Assembly: GCA_021029095.1 (NCBI GenBank)
Contig: JAJOHG010000177.1
Coordinates: forward strand, 1-52,153
Direction of reading: 5' to 3'
Source of the DNA: Phellopilus nigrolimitatus
Lineage: Eukaryota; Basidiomycota; Agaricomycetes; Hymenochaetales; Hymenochaetaceae
DNA: 52,153 nt
In this document: one piece after another, positions 31,337 to 43,696 of the stretch
How positions within the stretch are numbered: position 1 is the first letter of the stretch
Layout of the letters: each line of letters starts with the position of its first letter
Program-made: the position numbers and the translations under genes
The notes under the pieces: generated by a model
What the model saw: the letters and a program-made list of their open reading frames with translations, nothing else
Told to the model about the DNA's origin: nothing
Database searches by the model: none

Positions 31337-34300
31337 TTACGAGTAATACACGGGATACTTCAGCACCGGCAGACTCCCTTCCAGATTATCCAGCTCTGCG
31401 ACGATCCTGCGAAGCAACGAACGGTCAGATAAAACATGACACAGACACATTTATTCTCACCTGAAAATCTGCATATCCACCTAAAATAAAATAAGCCGAG
31501 TTGTAATAATAAGAGACACAAAAACTTAAAGCACAAGAGGACAAAGTATTCACCGGCGCCTTAAAAACATAGAAGAAATGGGTGCGATCATGCGCGTGCG
31601 GATTCAAGTTTTCACACACATCGCAGAGATCCTTCGCGCAGTACACACAACGGAACCACACGCCTTTGATGCGGTCCATGCAGTGATCACACAGCGCCAC
31701 GTTGTGGTAGAGCGTTGTGACATAAGCTGGAACAGCAGATGAAACTGTGTCAGAAAAAGAGGACTGGTTTTCCGGACACGGAAGGGCGTACGGACCTTTG
31801 GGATGAGCGGAGTTGAGTCGACCTGCTGGACCTGCGGGCTGCCTGTACCTAACATCCGCGAACAGACGTTAGTTTACGAAACACGATATGTGAAGGAAAG
31901 CGATGGGGACGTACAGGATTGGCAGAATGGCAAATTGCGACTCAATTGGACGATCCATGGGCCGCGGTAGCTTAAAGAAAATATGCATTGGGTCGTGAAG
32001 AAGATACAATCGCTGCTTGCAGGTGGCGCACTGAACAGAGCAGTACGAAGAGCGAACAACAACTCCAGTAAGCCCCGCATCATTTTGCAAATATAGGGAA
32101 AACGCACCAAGCTATACGACTGGGTCTTCGTCGCAGGGCACGTCACACATTGGAACCGCACGCTGACGTTGCTCTGGTTGCACCCCTTGCACGCGATGCG
32201 GAGGTCGAGCGTCTTGTAATCACAGCAGCTGCCGCGTGCATGTTTCGAGCCGGACCCGATGATGGTGACTGCATCGGCCTCCCGAAGCGAGTCCGCGCGC
32301 ACGCGTCTGCTGGGTGTGAATTTCGTCGGACCAGGTGCAGTTGTAATGGAAACGAGAGTAGAAAGGGATGCAAGAGTATGCAGGTTGATAATAAACATTG
32401 GAAACGCCGCGATCGAAGAGGTCGACGTGTGCGCGTACGACTCAAACTTAGAATTCTCCTGAGTTTCAAATTGAGTACTGGTATTGACACGGGAGAGGCC
32501 CTATGTCCGAGCTAAGGACATCTGCGAGCGCGTATGTTCAAGGTTGGTCGGGGGCCATGAAATCAGAGTGCCCTCCTTCGCGACTGAAGGACACGAAGTA
32601 AGCCGATTTTGCACGTTCTGGATGGAGGTGAGCACACACTTGCATGTGAGATTTCGTCACCTTTCAGCTGCGAGTCATCCCACGCGCTCTCTTCTCCCTC
32701 GTACCCACTCTGTTCCTCTTCTTCATCAGCGAAAATAATGTTTTGGTACATTTCTGAAATCCGCTGGCTCGCCGCGTCAAGAGTTGCTGGAGGTAAAATC
32801 CAGTCATCAACAGTATCCTCAGGCTGCGTAGCAGCTCGATCAATGCAGGTTTGACGGTCAAGCTCAGGTGTTGTCAACCTTTTGTCCTCAGCTATTTCAG
32901 ATGAGGACGCCGTTTTCCTGTGATACGTGTTGACTTGAGCAAGTTTCTTCAATTCCGCCGTCGTTGGAGCTATCAAAAAAACTCGATACGACATTTTGCG
33001 CACAGGACTCAAGTAGCTCTTTCTTGCTAAATGGTCTGAGGCTTATGAAAAGGGACACTCTAAGACAGTGCCTCTCGAGCAGCAGTATTCAGCCGATTAT
33101 CAGTCACCCTCGGTTATGGGGCCGCGCCTACTAGATGGATTTCCCTCTCCTGAAGATAATGCGAAGCCATGGCACGGACCTGTAGCATGCGCGGCAGAGT
33201 ACAACGTTCTTGCACGATGCGCATTTGTAGCGTGGCGCCGTCAGCGAGGTGTTGCAGATCGTACACTCGCTTATATTGTCTTGCTCTGCACCATCCAGAC
33301 TACTCAGCATCCGCTAATATCGAGATCAAAAAGAGACGAGTCACGCACCGACGTCTTTCCACCCCGATGCGCTCCAAAGCTTCTCGAGGTACGCATGGCG
33401 GAAGTGGCCTTTCTGCCTCGGCGCCGCGCGCCGCAGCTGGCTCAGCGTGCGCTGATCCTCCGGCGAGGCGGAGGTCGGCTCGTCGGGCGCTGCGCCGCCC
33501 GCCAGCGCATGCAGCACGCCGGCCGTCTCAAAGCAGCCCGGGCACAGCTCGTACCCGCCGTCGCCCGCGACCGTCGACGACGACGACGCGGACGACGCGG
33601 AGGGCGCGGAGGGTGCGGAGGGGAGTGTGGGCAGCGGGTGCGGGCGCGCGGGGAACGGCTTACCGTTCGTGTGTGCGCGCGGCGGGTACGCGAGCGGGTC
33701 GAACATTGACACGTCGACGACGTCGGCGCGCGCCTTGCCCTTTCCGTCCGCATAACCGTTCGCATGGCCGTTCGCCCCGGCGCTCGCACGCGGGCGCGGC
33801 GTGCGCTCCCCGCACGTCGAGCACACGTAGCGGAATGCGTCGAGCAAAACGCCGCACGCGGAGCAGTCCGTGCACGCGGGCGGCACGAGCTGTCGGACCT
33901 CGGGTGGGGTGTCTGCGGTGCGTGGAAGAGGGTCGGAGGTCGACGAGGACGCGGATTGGCGATTCGACGACGAGGAGGGGGAGGGATAGTCGGACGAGCC
34001 AGACTTGGACTGGGTCTTCTGAGACGCAAGCCAGTGTAGTTTCGGATCGCGCCAGTCCGCGACGCGGTGGCTGCCGTGCTCGCCGATGCTGACGTCGTCG
34101 TGAGCAGCTGACGCGGACGCGGCAGACGACGAGCTCCCGGAGGTGTACGTGTAATAGTAACGGCCATTGTCCTGCTGGAGTGCGAGGTCGCCGTCAAACG
34201 GGCTCTGCGCATCCAGATTGTCGCCGCTCAGCGCAAGTGAGGAACCATTGGAGACGACAAACTCGGATGTCATGATGCCGTTGATAGCGCGCGACGTCTG

Positions 34301-34815
34301 GTCACGCAGCCATTGCGTGTTTCGCTCGAAGGACTCGGAGGATTCGGACAACTTCAGCCGCTCGAAATCTGCAGAAGGATCCGCGGAGTACCACGCTTTT
34401 TTCTTAATATTAGAACAAAACAAAACAAAAAACGAAACAGAGATTTGAACAACAAGGACGTACCATCGAACGCGCTTGCGTCAAACTCAGACTCCAATCC
34501 GGACAAGGAGTGGAAATCCTGCACTGTCGACCAGCTCCCGCCGTTCATGACTGTCTTCGTTTTTCTTAAAAAACAAGTAACCCGGTGTCCCTCGAGCTGA
34601 CAGGGACGCTATCATCCTCCGGCTCGGTGTGCACCGCCGATCCGAACGAAAGAGACAGCGAAGAGCCGCTGCTATTGCGGTTCTTGTATTCGTCCAAGCT
34701 CACGAGCGACGAGGTGTCGGACAAACTTAGGCTGTCGTAGTCGACGCATGCGCAGCGTTAAGCGCCTGCTTCCAAAGCTGCGTCCGGACATGATGGACTG
34801 TGCAGACGAGACGGG
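31337..34815 (-). CDS. ZZ-type zinc-finger protein inside the inverted-repeat segment
   Basis: The 3' half is well resolved on the minus strand: exons 32108-(about 32300), 31915-32030, 31796-31848, 31554-31726, 31461-31480 and 31337-31406, ending KYPVYYS. The large upstream exon (34368 down to about 33362) reads FERNTQWLRDQTSRAINGI. Four ZZ-like modules are visible: CSACGVLLDAFRYVCSTC; CTICNTSLTAPRYKCASC; CKGCNQSNVSVRFQCVTC with HDPMHIFFKLPRPMD; and CDHCMDRIKGVWFRCVYC with HDRTHFFYVFKAP. ZZ fingers bind proteins or histone tails. Coding-like N-terminal sequence reaches about 34815 (YDSLSLSDTSSLVSLDEYKN) but breaks frame near 34740, so the gene may be 5'-damaged. Exons between 32300 and 33360 are uncertain. 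Confidence 0.68.
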
Positions 34816-34984
34816 GAGATTGTCTCGAAACCTCAGGAGCTGGGTTGGACGAGAGTGTGGGAACGAGGGCGAGTGTCCGCCCGATATCGCGTAACAGGAC
34901 GAAGCAGAACGTCGATCACAGTTTGCGGCTGTGTTACTACTAATTATTAAATTATAGTCTTTTTGTCGGATGATCTCGGATTTG

Positions 34985-35387
34985 AGGCATTCACCACTCA
35001 TCGGTGAATGGTGAACGCCAGTCAAGTCCATTCACCGATCATTGCTCATTTATGAGGCTTTTTATTAGACTTGAATAGATAGAATTTCACTGTTCATCGA
35101 TGACTGGTGAACACTCAAGTCGAAACACAATGTTCATTGATGATCACTGATGAACAATGAACCCAAGTCCCCATTCATTAATGATCACTAGTGATCACTA
35201 GTGAACGATGAAACCCAAGTGCCCATTCATCGACGATCACTAGTGATCACTAGTGATCATCGATGAATAGCTCTTAGACTTGGTTTTCACCAGTGATCAC
35301 TAGTGATCACTAGTGATCATCGATGATCATCGATGATCATCACTATCTCAAGTCTAAGTCCACTATTTTGTCCAGTAACGACCGTCA
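34985..35387 (-). repeat. right inverted-repeat arm
   Basis: Reverse complement resembles 30629-30995; arrays of CACTAGTGATCACTAGTGATC and ATCGATGATC. The outermost nine bases (CGACCGTCA) exactly mirror the left end. Confidence 0.8.
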
Positions 35388-35430
35388 AACAAAATATCTC
35401 GCTATGGATCTGCCCTTGACCCAGCAATAA

Positions 35431-36180
35431 ATGTTTGAAACTACCTTACTCTCCTTGCGAGTACTTGATGAAACGTTCAATGCAACGCCCATGCAGAAAA
35501 AGCAGGCATCGCTCTCACTAGCCTCTCATCTGGCCAAGCCCGCTATACGAAGGCCCATTTTTAAGTCCACTGCTTCCTCCAATGACACATCCTGTCCTTC
35601 GACCCCCGCCGAGGACGACGAACTCTTCATTGATCGACTATGGGAGCAAGTACGATCCAAGGCAAGAAAATTACCAATTTTTCCTTCTCCTTCTCCAGCG
35701 GAAGTCAGAGAATCATGCAACGAGATCGGCCCTGTAGGGAATGGGACAATCTATCCTCGCCTTACTCGACGCAAATCTATGTGAGTGCTCACCCTAGTCG
35801 TATAAACCAATTTGCGACCGCCTGACTGTCTGCCACGTTAGAACTTACCGAGACTCTGCTGACGGGAGAAACACCGTTGTTATTTTCGATCTGCCTGGTG
35901 TAAAGAAGTCTGACGTGCACGTCAGTTTCCAGTACAAGCGTCTCGTCGTCTCATATAAGTTGGTTAGGGAGGTTGAAAAGCGGGAACGACAAGTTCGTCC
36001 AGGAAACAATGGAGAGGCGATGTACTCGAGCAATACCATTACCTAATGGCGCTCGGGTGAGCTTATACGAAGTCCTTGATGAATCTTGCTTACTCTCGCT
36101 TTTCCTCTCATTAGTCCGACCACATTCGCACATTTATGGATGATCGTCGTCTATTTGTTTCTTATCCAAATAGCCGATAA
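35431..36180 (+). CDS. Hsp20/alpha-crystallin-like protein
   Basis: Exons 35431-35780, 35842-35962, 36003-36056, 36115-36180; 196 residues. The N-terminal half is variable and Ser/Pro-rich. The alpha-crystallin fold is recognised in NTVVIFDLPGVKKSDVHVSF, RLVVSYKL, ERRCTRAIPLPNGARS and FMDDRRLFVSYP. Small Hsps hold unfolding proteins. The third exon rests on a 40-nt intron (35963-36002), short but needed to reach the conserved IPLPNG frame; if it is not spliced the protein ends at 36046. It begins only 44 bp after the inverted-repeat segment, so its promoter may lie within the repeat arm. Confidence 0.72.
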
Positions 36181-36480
36181 TGGATGGTTCTGGTGTTTAA
36201 TGGGGTACTGAAATGTGAGGTGGTTGGATTTATGCGATTTCATGCCATTCGTACTGTACGCTGCAAGCTGTGATTTGGTTGCGTATAGCAAGGTCGCTCC
36301 TGTATATATGTGAAGCTTTACTTTGTGTATGACTAGATATAGCAAATTCTTCTTCGCGTGTCAATGTCAAGGCGTGTTTTGATGATGTACGTACGTATTA
36401 GGTAACATTGTTGTATACATAGTTTTGTGAAATCGTGGACTGTCATCGTTTGATTACGGGTTTTTTTCTGGACGACACTC

Positions 36481-37342
36481 ATGGCACAGGGTCATGTTGT
36501 TGGTGCTCAACTTAACATCGACAGCCAGACAAGCCATTTCGTACGTATCACCAGTGGTGGGAAGATGAAGCTATGGGTCGAGTTTTCTCTCAAGTTCTTC
36601 CGAGTAAGCTCGGGTTTCATTCGCTATAATCAGATTTACGTCTACTAATGCATTGATGTGGCTATTCTCGAAGGAGAATCCTGGAAAGCCACTCATATTC
36701 CATACGCTGCCCAGTAGCTCTTCAACTACTTCCGATTCCGTTTTAGCTCCGAGCGAGACAGATCACGTAGACGAAGAAGTGGACGATAGACTAAAAAAGC
36801 AGAACAAAACTTGCCCAACTACAACCAATATCCCTCGTCTCATCTCAGTGGTGGAGATTATCAAGCGCGAGTACTTTAAAACGAGGGAACCGGGCCCTCA
36901 AAGCACAGGCTTGTATCAATATAACACCCTCGGATCTCTCGAAGAGCGTGGAGCTCAGTCTGGGGACGATCCGACACCACTCGAAGACGAGCGCAGACAG
37001 AAGAAGATTGCGACCGTCCTTGAAGGACGCAATTTGTAGGTCCATGGAGGTGTCCAAACTCGAACTTCAACATTTATTCAAGATTTTTTCTCAGCCCAAA
37101 GCTAGAAAGAACGCCTTACATGAAGATTACTCTGTGTACGACGAGTATACCAGCGATGGAGAGCAACACTAATACGTGAGTTCATGCACCAGACTAAAAG
37201 TAAATCGGGTTAACATCGAGTTCTTTTCAGTATACAAGTTCCTCCAATAAAAAAGATATCAAGATCAGCAAAGGCCAGACAAAAGCGCCGCCTTAAAAAA
37301 CAACCGGAGACGAATACAAAAGAGCATGTCGCAGCAGAATGA
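36481..37342 (+). CDS. Alba-domain protein (Rpp25/Rpp20-like, RNase P/MRP type)
   Basis: Exons 36481-36603, 36674-37035, 37095-37175, 37231-37342; 225 residues. The Alba fold shows FVRITSGGKMKLWVEFSL then ENPGKPLIFHTLP, an acidic insert, IPRLISVVEIIKREY, GLYQYNTLGSLEE and, across the third junction, FPKLERTPYMKITL. The C-terminus is basic (KKISRSAKARQKRRLKK), suiting RNA binding. Rpp25/Rpp20 relatives bind the P3 arm of RNase P and MRP RNA; other Alba proteins bind mRNA, so the exact partner is open. Confidence 0.83.
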
Positions 37343-37649
37343 GCATATATTTGAATGTGTGAACAAAAATCAAATTTGCGCCTTTTACTGTCCTAATACC
37401 TCTTTCATACATTCGCGGACTTAAAGCATGTCGTAATGTACATAGAATAAAGCTGCGACAGCAAATAAAACCGTTTTCTCCCGCAGCGTCGAGAGATATC
37501 ATGTACGTACATAACTTTATGTTACCTTTGCTCGTTACCCTTCCTCCTGTTTTGAATGTCGTTTTTTGATATTGATTTCGTTGCAGGGCGTCTTTTCTAC
37601 TGAATACGACGCGACGTCGTCATGGTATACTCATCTAAAGACAGCTATT
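37343..37649. other. intergenic, no gene seen
   Basis: About 300 bp of AT-rich DNA between the Alba-like gene and the second Tc1/mariner-like element. Confidence 0.5.
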
Positions 37650-37651
37650 TA

Positions 37652-38427
37652 CAGTCATGGACCGGTCCTTGAGACACCACATCTTGATCGTGTACCCTGA
37701 CCGTCCCTGGTTCGATTTCGTCAAGAGAAAAAATATGATAATTTTGTTTGTTTACTCAGCGACATTCACGCAAATTTTTAAGACAACCAGTTGAGAAATG
37801 AGCGAGATAATAAATAATTGATTCTGAGGCAGGAATTTGGTGTTCACCACTCTTTGAGACACCTTTTTTCTCACGATCAATTTCAACGTTTTTTCCTCGT
37901 ATTACACATCACAACCGGAAGATTTTTTTGCTATATCCAAGAGGACTAGTGAAGTTTTCGATCAACTGAAAAAATGAACCATTTCGGCCGAGAAATGAAT
38001 TGGAGAGCTCGAAATCAAGTTCGAACGGACCGTAAGCGCATAAGCGTCACGTGACTGCGTTTAGTCACTCAACAGAGGTTTTGCGACAAAATGTTTTATG
38101 CAGTCAGTTCTTGCTCGTTTTTCCTGAATCTTTTTGCGCACTTTAATTTAAAATGCAGAAAGGAGTGCTCCTGAGATTTTTTAAAGATTTTAGTTGGTCC
38201 AAATAAGAGCTCCGGGAAGCGAACAAGTTTGGCTGTTTTGGTCAAAAAGGTGCATTTTTCCTATATCTGACGAAGTACACGAGCAATTTTTCTATAACTT
38301 CAGGAACGCTCAGTTCAATCATGTATTGACCCATTAAAACACCCAAGATGGTCCCGAGCTGTTGTGGAAGGAAAATATAAAGGGTGTCTCAAGGACCGGG
38401 GCTGTCTCAAGGACCGGTCCATGACTG
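37652..38427. mobile_element. non-autonomous Tc1/mariner-like element, copy 2
   Basis: Inverted ends CAGTCATGGACCGGTCCTTG...ACTG are flanked by TA on both sides (37650-37651, 38428-38429), giving a 776-bp element. An internal copy of the end motif (TTCACCACTCTTTGAGACACC, 37843-37863) lies 185 bp from the left end, and the right end is a tandem duplicate with 18-bp spacing (TGTCTC at 38385 and 38403). This layout is the same as in the 18794-19589 element, although the end sequences differ at several positions. No ORF for a transposase is present. Confidence 0.78.
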
Positions 38428-38710
38428 TAGTAAATATCGTATGTTTATCATATGTACATAAAGTTGCGAGCTTCTTATAATTATTTTCTTCGCGCGAACG
38501 ATACGGACGGCAGCCGCCTTCCTTTTTTTTTTTTTTTTGAAAAGGAAGAGAGGGGGGAACACTTTTCTGACCTAATAAATACTACTTTACCGACTAATAC
38601 ACAAATTTGCCCGTGTTCCTAATGTAAGTATTTGCCATTGTTTAGAACGCGTCGCGTTGGAATCTACACACTTAGGCAGTCGACCCCATCTCCACAAACT
38701 TTTCAAAACA

Positions 38711-39643
38711 ATGGCGGCTGCTCCAAGGGCAAGCATCGGCGAGGCATTGGCTCCTGCACCACCGTCATCGCACCCTGAGCCAGCACAGAATCTGTACAAT
38801 CCAGGTCATATTATTTAAGTCACTTTTCTCACTTTATTGATTTTTTTAAATAGGGGATAGGACCCCCCTTCTTCCTTGGCCAGACATCGGTCATCTTGCG
38901 AAATGGTCCGTCTCATCGTATAAGTTTGGTTTTGGCCCCGAATGTCTGCGAGATGATGATCCAGAGACGTTTTGGCAGTAGGTTTTTCTTATTTGTCGAT
39001 GTCATGAAATATATGATAAATGACAATTATTTGTTGAACTTAACCGGACAGTTCGGACGGTCCTCAACCGCATTTTATTATTGTGCAGTTCCCGAGGAAG
39101 ACAGCAATACAGGTCTTGTCTTTCATCGTGTCTAGGATTTACCTGCTGAGAACGCTTACACGATTGTGTGTGTCCTCGCTAGAAAGTCAGTTTGCATCTG
39201 AGTTTCCCGTTGGACGATTCATATACGCCATCAACACTCTGTCTCCGAGCCGGGACTAGTCTCAGTGACTTGCAAGACGTCAGAGTGGTCACTCTCGACA
39301 AACCTAATGGCTGGATAACTTTCGATGTTTCTGCTGAACTCAACGAGGAGGGTCAGGAATTGTGAGTGAGTTCAAGTCTCAGATTTTTGGTCATGTTCAA
39401 AAAAGCAAAAATGTCAGCAAACCCATCTACTGCTATGTTCTACAGGTAATAATTTTGAGCAACCACATGAATGGAAAGGACACTCATGTCAGGGGGCTTC
39501 GTGTTTTGGGGCCGATGGAGTTGCGTTTCCTGTTCCTAATGTGAGAGTTTTGCTAATTATTCCTTTATAGAGAGGCATCGCACGACGACGATCCATTTCC
39601 TTTCGTTTCTCCGCGGTTCAAGATGTATGAATGCATTCGATGA
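38711..39643 (+). CDS. APC10: anaphase-promoting complex subunit 10 (DOC domain)
   Basis: Exons 38711-38804, 38854-38977, 39052-39112, 39183-39361, 39418-39519, 39571-39643; 210 residues. The DOC domain reads DIGHLAKWSVSSYKFGFG, CLRDDDPETFWHSDGPQPHF, VQFPRKTAIQ, LSFPLDDSYTPSTLCLRAGT, DLQDVRVVTLDKPNGWITFD and VLQVIILSNHMNGKDTHVRG. The protein ends ...YECIR: the C-terminal Ile-Arg tail by which APC10 docks on a TPR subunit. It acts with the coactivator in degron recognition during ubiquitination of cell-cycle proteins. Confidence 0.95.
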
Positions 39644-39837
39644 TCTTGTAAGTTCGCGTAACGAAGGGATCTCCACCTCATTGACCACAGTTTTTTGTAT
39701 CTATGTAAAGGGCAATTCAGTGCGAAGAAAGAGTAGATTTACATTGATGCTGAATCGTCTTCATTACGCGAGCGAAGCAAAAATAATGGATAACGAAGGT
39801 GCAAGTAATTGGAGACATGCATAAATAAATACATAAT

Positions 39838-42800
39838 CTAGACTTGCGAGTGGTAATAGGCCTGATTTCCCGGAGTCGTTTGTTGTTGGTGATGCGGGTA
39901 TGGGTGCGGGTATTGAATAGTCTGTGACGAGTGGTTAGGCACAGGGCCATTTGTAGATATAGAATATGAATGCTGAGAGTCTGTGGGGGACAGTCCACGA
40001 GGCAAGTACGATGCCTGTGACAGAACATTGTGACCATTGGTGGTATGGGAAGGGGAGGCATGGCTTCTAGCATGCGATGGATGAGTTGGATGAGGTAGGG
40101 AAGGATGTACAGCTTCGTATGGTTGAAGTTGACGATGCGATTGGAGAGCCATAGGGTGTGGGGAGAAACCGCGTTGAAGAGGTTGGTAGTGTGCAAAGGT
40201 AACGGATGCCTGCGGCTGATATGGAACAACTTTCTTGCTCGTCGCAGAAATGATCTCGTCTCCGTTGCGTTGTCCGAGACCCGCGCCCAAACCTTGTGGG
40301 ATTGTAGTTTGTCCCCTATAAGAATTAACACCATTGACGGCCATGCGGGAACCAACAGGATGTCTATGGACTTGAAATGAGTGACTGCTATAATGGTAAG
40401 ACGATGATGCTAACCCTGAGTGGGGGCGTCGGTTCTCGGACTTTAAAGTATGATTGTCATATGACGAACGATCTGAGGAGTTCGCATGCCCATTCTGAGA
40501 GGTAAGGCAGCGCACGCAAGTGAAATCGACAGTATCCCAATTGCGCAACATCCTTCCCGCGCGCCGATCGATGGCATCGTGACATGCAATGTGTTGCCAT
40601 CTATTGCATTTGCCGCAGCTCATAAGAGGGACGCCCTCATCCTAGCGCACAGTAAGCAACATCGGGTAGAACAAATTTTGCTACGCTAACCTTGTTGATA
40701 CCTCGCGAGCCGCAGATTTCGCAATCAAGTTCCCAATCATCACCTGATGTCTTTCGCCCGTTATGCTTCTTAACACTCTGACGACGTGAACTTTTTGGGG
40801 GAGCATTATCAGTCATAGAAAGTGTATCGTGGAGCTCTGCTGCGCTAGAGGATAGATCGTCTGTCATGACATCAACCTCCATCTCGGCGCTGAGTATCGG
40901 ATATTATATCAGCGCTCAGAAAAATAATTGGAGTTAAAACGACAACTCACCTTTTGTTTTCCAGCCGGCGACTTCTCGCAAGCTCCCTTTCCTCCCTTTC
41001 CCTTCGTCTCTGCTCTCTAGCCTGCTCACGCCTGAGCTTTTCTTCTTCCTCCTTACGCGTGCGTGCTTCCAAGCGTCTCATCCGAGCCATCTTTTCGTCA
41101 TCTTCGGCTTGTTTTACTGCGGCAGCACGTGCGCTTTCCTTCTCCGTTTCCTTTACAGCGATGCGCGAGGACCGTTTGCGATTCATGAGTGCCTCTTCTC
41201 TAAGACGCTGTCTCTCAACCTCCTACCTCACCCTGTAAGTATCAACCGTACGGACATAGAAAAACCCCACGTACACGAAGGGACTCTGTTACAAGCGGGA
41301 CAAATTCGTTGATCAGGAGCTTGTGTAATGCCCTCTCCAAATAGTGAGTTGATTTCTCAAACTGATGGGCGATCCATTCCCATTCCTGAAGCGAAACGCA
41401 AAGCTAGGAATTGTCAGTAGTGTTTGCATTGTTTGTTAGGACAATAGTTACAGTTTCCCATTCGATGAAGTCACTTGGAGGCCAATATTCCAGCGGTAGC
41501 GCGTCATCGTCATTGGGTGCGTTCTCCAATTTATCGACAGTTGACGCTTCGGAATCTGAAAGCTCCGTAAGAACACTTTCATCGTCGCTGTCCAACCATG
41601 TCTTGTCTATTTCATTGCGAGAGGCGTCTGCATGGGCAATGGAAAAACGCTTTCGCCCTTGGTACTGTGCTTGGCTTCTTGCGCCCGACCGAATCGAGGA
41701 GCCAATCTTCACAGCCCCAGGATCTTCGTTACCGGACAACCATTCCGGAGGGATCTGTTGCCACTCGTCGTCGTTGTCGCCCTCACCACGCAGTCGCCGA
41801 CTGGCCCTAGTTCCAACAGCTCGTTGGCCAGATGAATCGCGTTTGGAAGGAGAGGTCACTTTTCCTGGCGACTTTCGACTGAAGGACTGCAATTCAGCCT
41901 TCGCTGCAGCCAGCTGCTTGGCTTGCAAATCCAATTTCACATTCGCCCGAGTTTTCGCAGCTCGAGCCCGTCCATTCTCTTCAGGTATTGGTACTGGTGT
42001 ATGCTCGACTTTACCCGATCTACGTGAGCTGCGAGACGACCTTAAAGGTGTGCCAGTCGCTGCGCCTCCACGTCTCGATAGTCCCTGCTTCGAGGATTTA
42101 GCCTTACGCGATGACGATGATTGTGCAGCCGTCGACATCTTAGTATCCGCTTCTGCTTGTGCGACTCGCCGCGCCTTCACCTTGCGGTTCACAGAGGCCG
42201 AGGTAGCTTTGCGTTTCAATGATTTCTTGGGAGGCTTTGGTGGCATTCGTTGAATCCACAGCCGGTCAGCTAAGTTGAATTGTGTTATAGCGAGGCAAAT
42301 AATGATTAGTTAATTTGCTCACGACCGATGAGCCAATAGGCATTTCGTTTAGCATCATAACCAATGGGCCCAATACGCTGAAACGAAGTCGTCATTCATA
42401 TCATATATAAGAATATCGCGCTTCGAGCAAAGACGTACCCAAGATGCGTTTTCATCATCACTACGCATGGCAGATCTAAGCCTGAGAGGCGTCTGGAAAT
42501 GCCACTCCATTACAGTGTGAATGCTCTCCAATTTCTCTAACATCTCTAAGTCGGCCCAGTTCCTCATCGTATCCATACCTTCCTGTCCTCCTTCAACCTT
42601 AGCATCTGTCTGAGGTCTGGCGCCTTTATCCGAGTTTTCCTCTCCATTTGTAATCCCTTCAGTTTGACCATCGATCGATTGAACGCTCGCCATATGCGCG
42701 TCCGCCTCTTCCGCCGTGCCGGCGTTGTGCACATCCTCTTCCTGGTACGATGCATTTTCCGGGGCCTCATCTTGCTGTTGGGTCTTCACATCCGACTCTA

Positions 42801-43342
42801 CGGTCGTAGCCCTTGAATTACGCGGCAGCATTGGTTCCACGCCTATGGGGTTTCCCCGGGGGTCGCGTCGCAAATATTGTCTTCTGAGTGCTGTTTGCCA
42901 GTTCTCGAGACTGATAAGGTTAACAAATTTCTGGTCAACAAGAAACGGGAGTTAACAGAAGAAAGCACTCACGTAATCTTCCTATCATGAGAGAGCGTTG
43001 TGAGAAGTCGCTGCATCAGACGATGCAGTACAACCATTGTCGAATTGACCAAGTCCTCTTCAATGTCCTAGTAACGTAGAGGAAAGGCCACACACAGTAT
43101 GAGGATTTCACTCGTATCTGAGCATAGAGGACACGCACCACCAACGTTACATCCTCCAAAGCAATCAAAGTAGCAAATGTATAGAAAAACTGGCTGACAG
43201 CTGCCCATTTCCATTGCCTCCTAAGCTCGAGGAGCTGTGGCGACGCGGTTGACGCAGATTGCGCAAGAGCTGGGGAGCCTCGTGCGAAAGCTGGGGTTGA
43301 CGAGGACGAGGCGATTGCACGCGTACCCGTGCGAGGTGCCAT
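39838..43342 (-). CDS. PHD-finger chromatin remodelling factor, RSF1-like
   Basis: Nine exons: 43139-43342, 42973-43067, 42439-42910, 42326-42377, 41452-42269, 41275-41403, 40951-41222, 40691-40889, 39838-40641; 3045 nt, 1014 residues. The N-terminus (RRQWKWAAVSQFFYTFATLI) and the WHIM-like motif RIGPIGYDAKRNAYWLIADR resemble ISWI accessory proteins such as RSF1. A basic, Ser-rich linker follows, then a Lys/Glu/Arg coiled coil (about 41180-40960), then one PHD finger (CEICGSRG ... MSCGKCNRWQHIAC ... FTCVRC). The tail is His/Gln/Pro/Ser-rich and disordered. PHD fingers read histone H3 tails. RSF1 orthology is inferred from domain order only. Confidence 0.82.
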
Positions 43343-43696
43343 TCGCGACGCGCGTAAGTAGTCGCGTTTGCTTTTAGGTCGGGTCGGAGATCAACGGATG
43401 AACCGTCACGGCGCTGCTCAGCCCGGACTCAGGCCACTGGGAGATGAGCGCTAATATTGAATGCAGCAGAAAGCTATCCTCGAGACTGACTCTGAGTGAG
43501 TATCGAACACAAAAAATTACCAATAGCGAGCACTTGATCTTTCGTCGTTGTCTCAAACAGTGAACAAAGAGTCAAACTGAGCACGGAGTTGGCTCATAGT
43601 CAATTCCAGTGGCGTGGGAACCGTGTGCCCATTCTTGAACAACAACCACAAGTCCTTTGACACTTATGTAACTTACTCCACATTTTCCCGAACTAA

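Larger units (their letters stand above)
30629..35387. mobile_element. 4.76-kb segment with long palindromic inverted-repeat arms
   Basis: The left arm starts TGACGGTCGCTATCGGACAA at 30629; the complement of the right end (35387) starts TGACGGTCGTTACTGGACAA. Similarity runs inward about 360-400 bp, including GTGAAAACCAAGTC(C/T)AAGAGCTATTCAT in both. Inside the arms, GATCACTAGTGATC and ATCATCGATGAT palindromes alternate. No transposase was seen; the interior is a ZZ-finger gene. The flanks (AAAATTA / AACAAAA) give no clear target duplication. It may be a transposon that captured a host gene, or two related short elements in opposite orientation flanking it. Confidence 0.6.

Noticed and set aside
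33068..34092. Long plus-strand open frames opposite the ZZ gene
   Set aside because: They are low-complexity Arg-rich shadows of the GC-rich minus-strand coding exon; the minus strand shows ordered Cys motifs and splice sites.
30622..35394. Target-site duplication around the inverted-repeat segment
   Set aside because: The flanks AAAATTA and AACAAAA share only A-richness; no duplication can be claimed.
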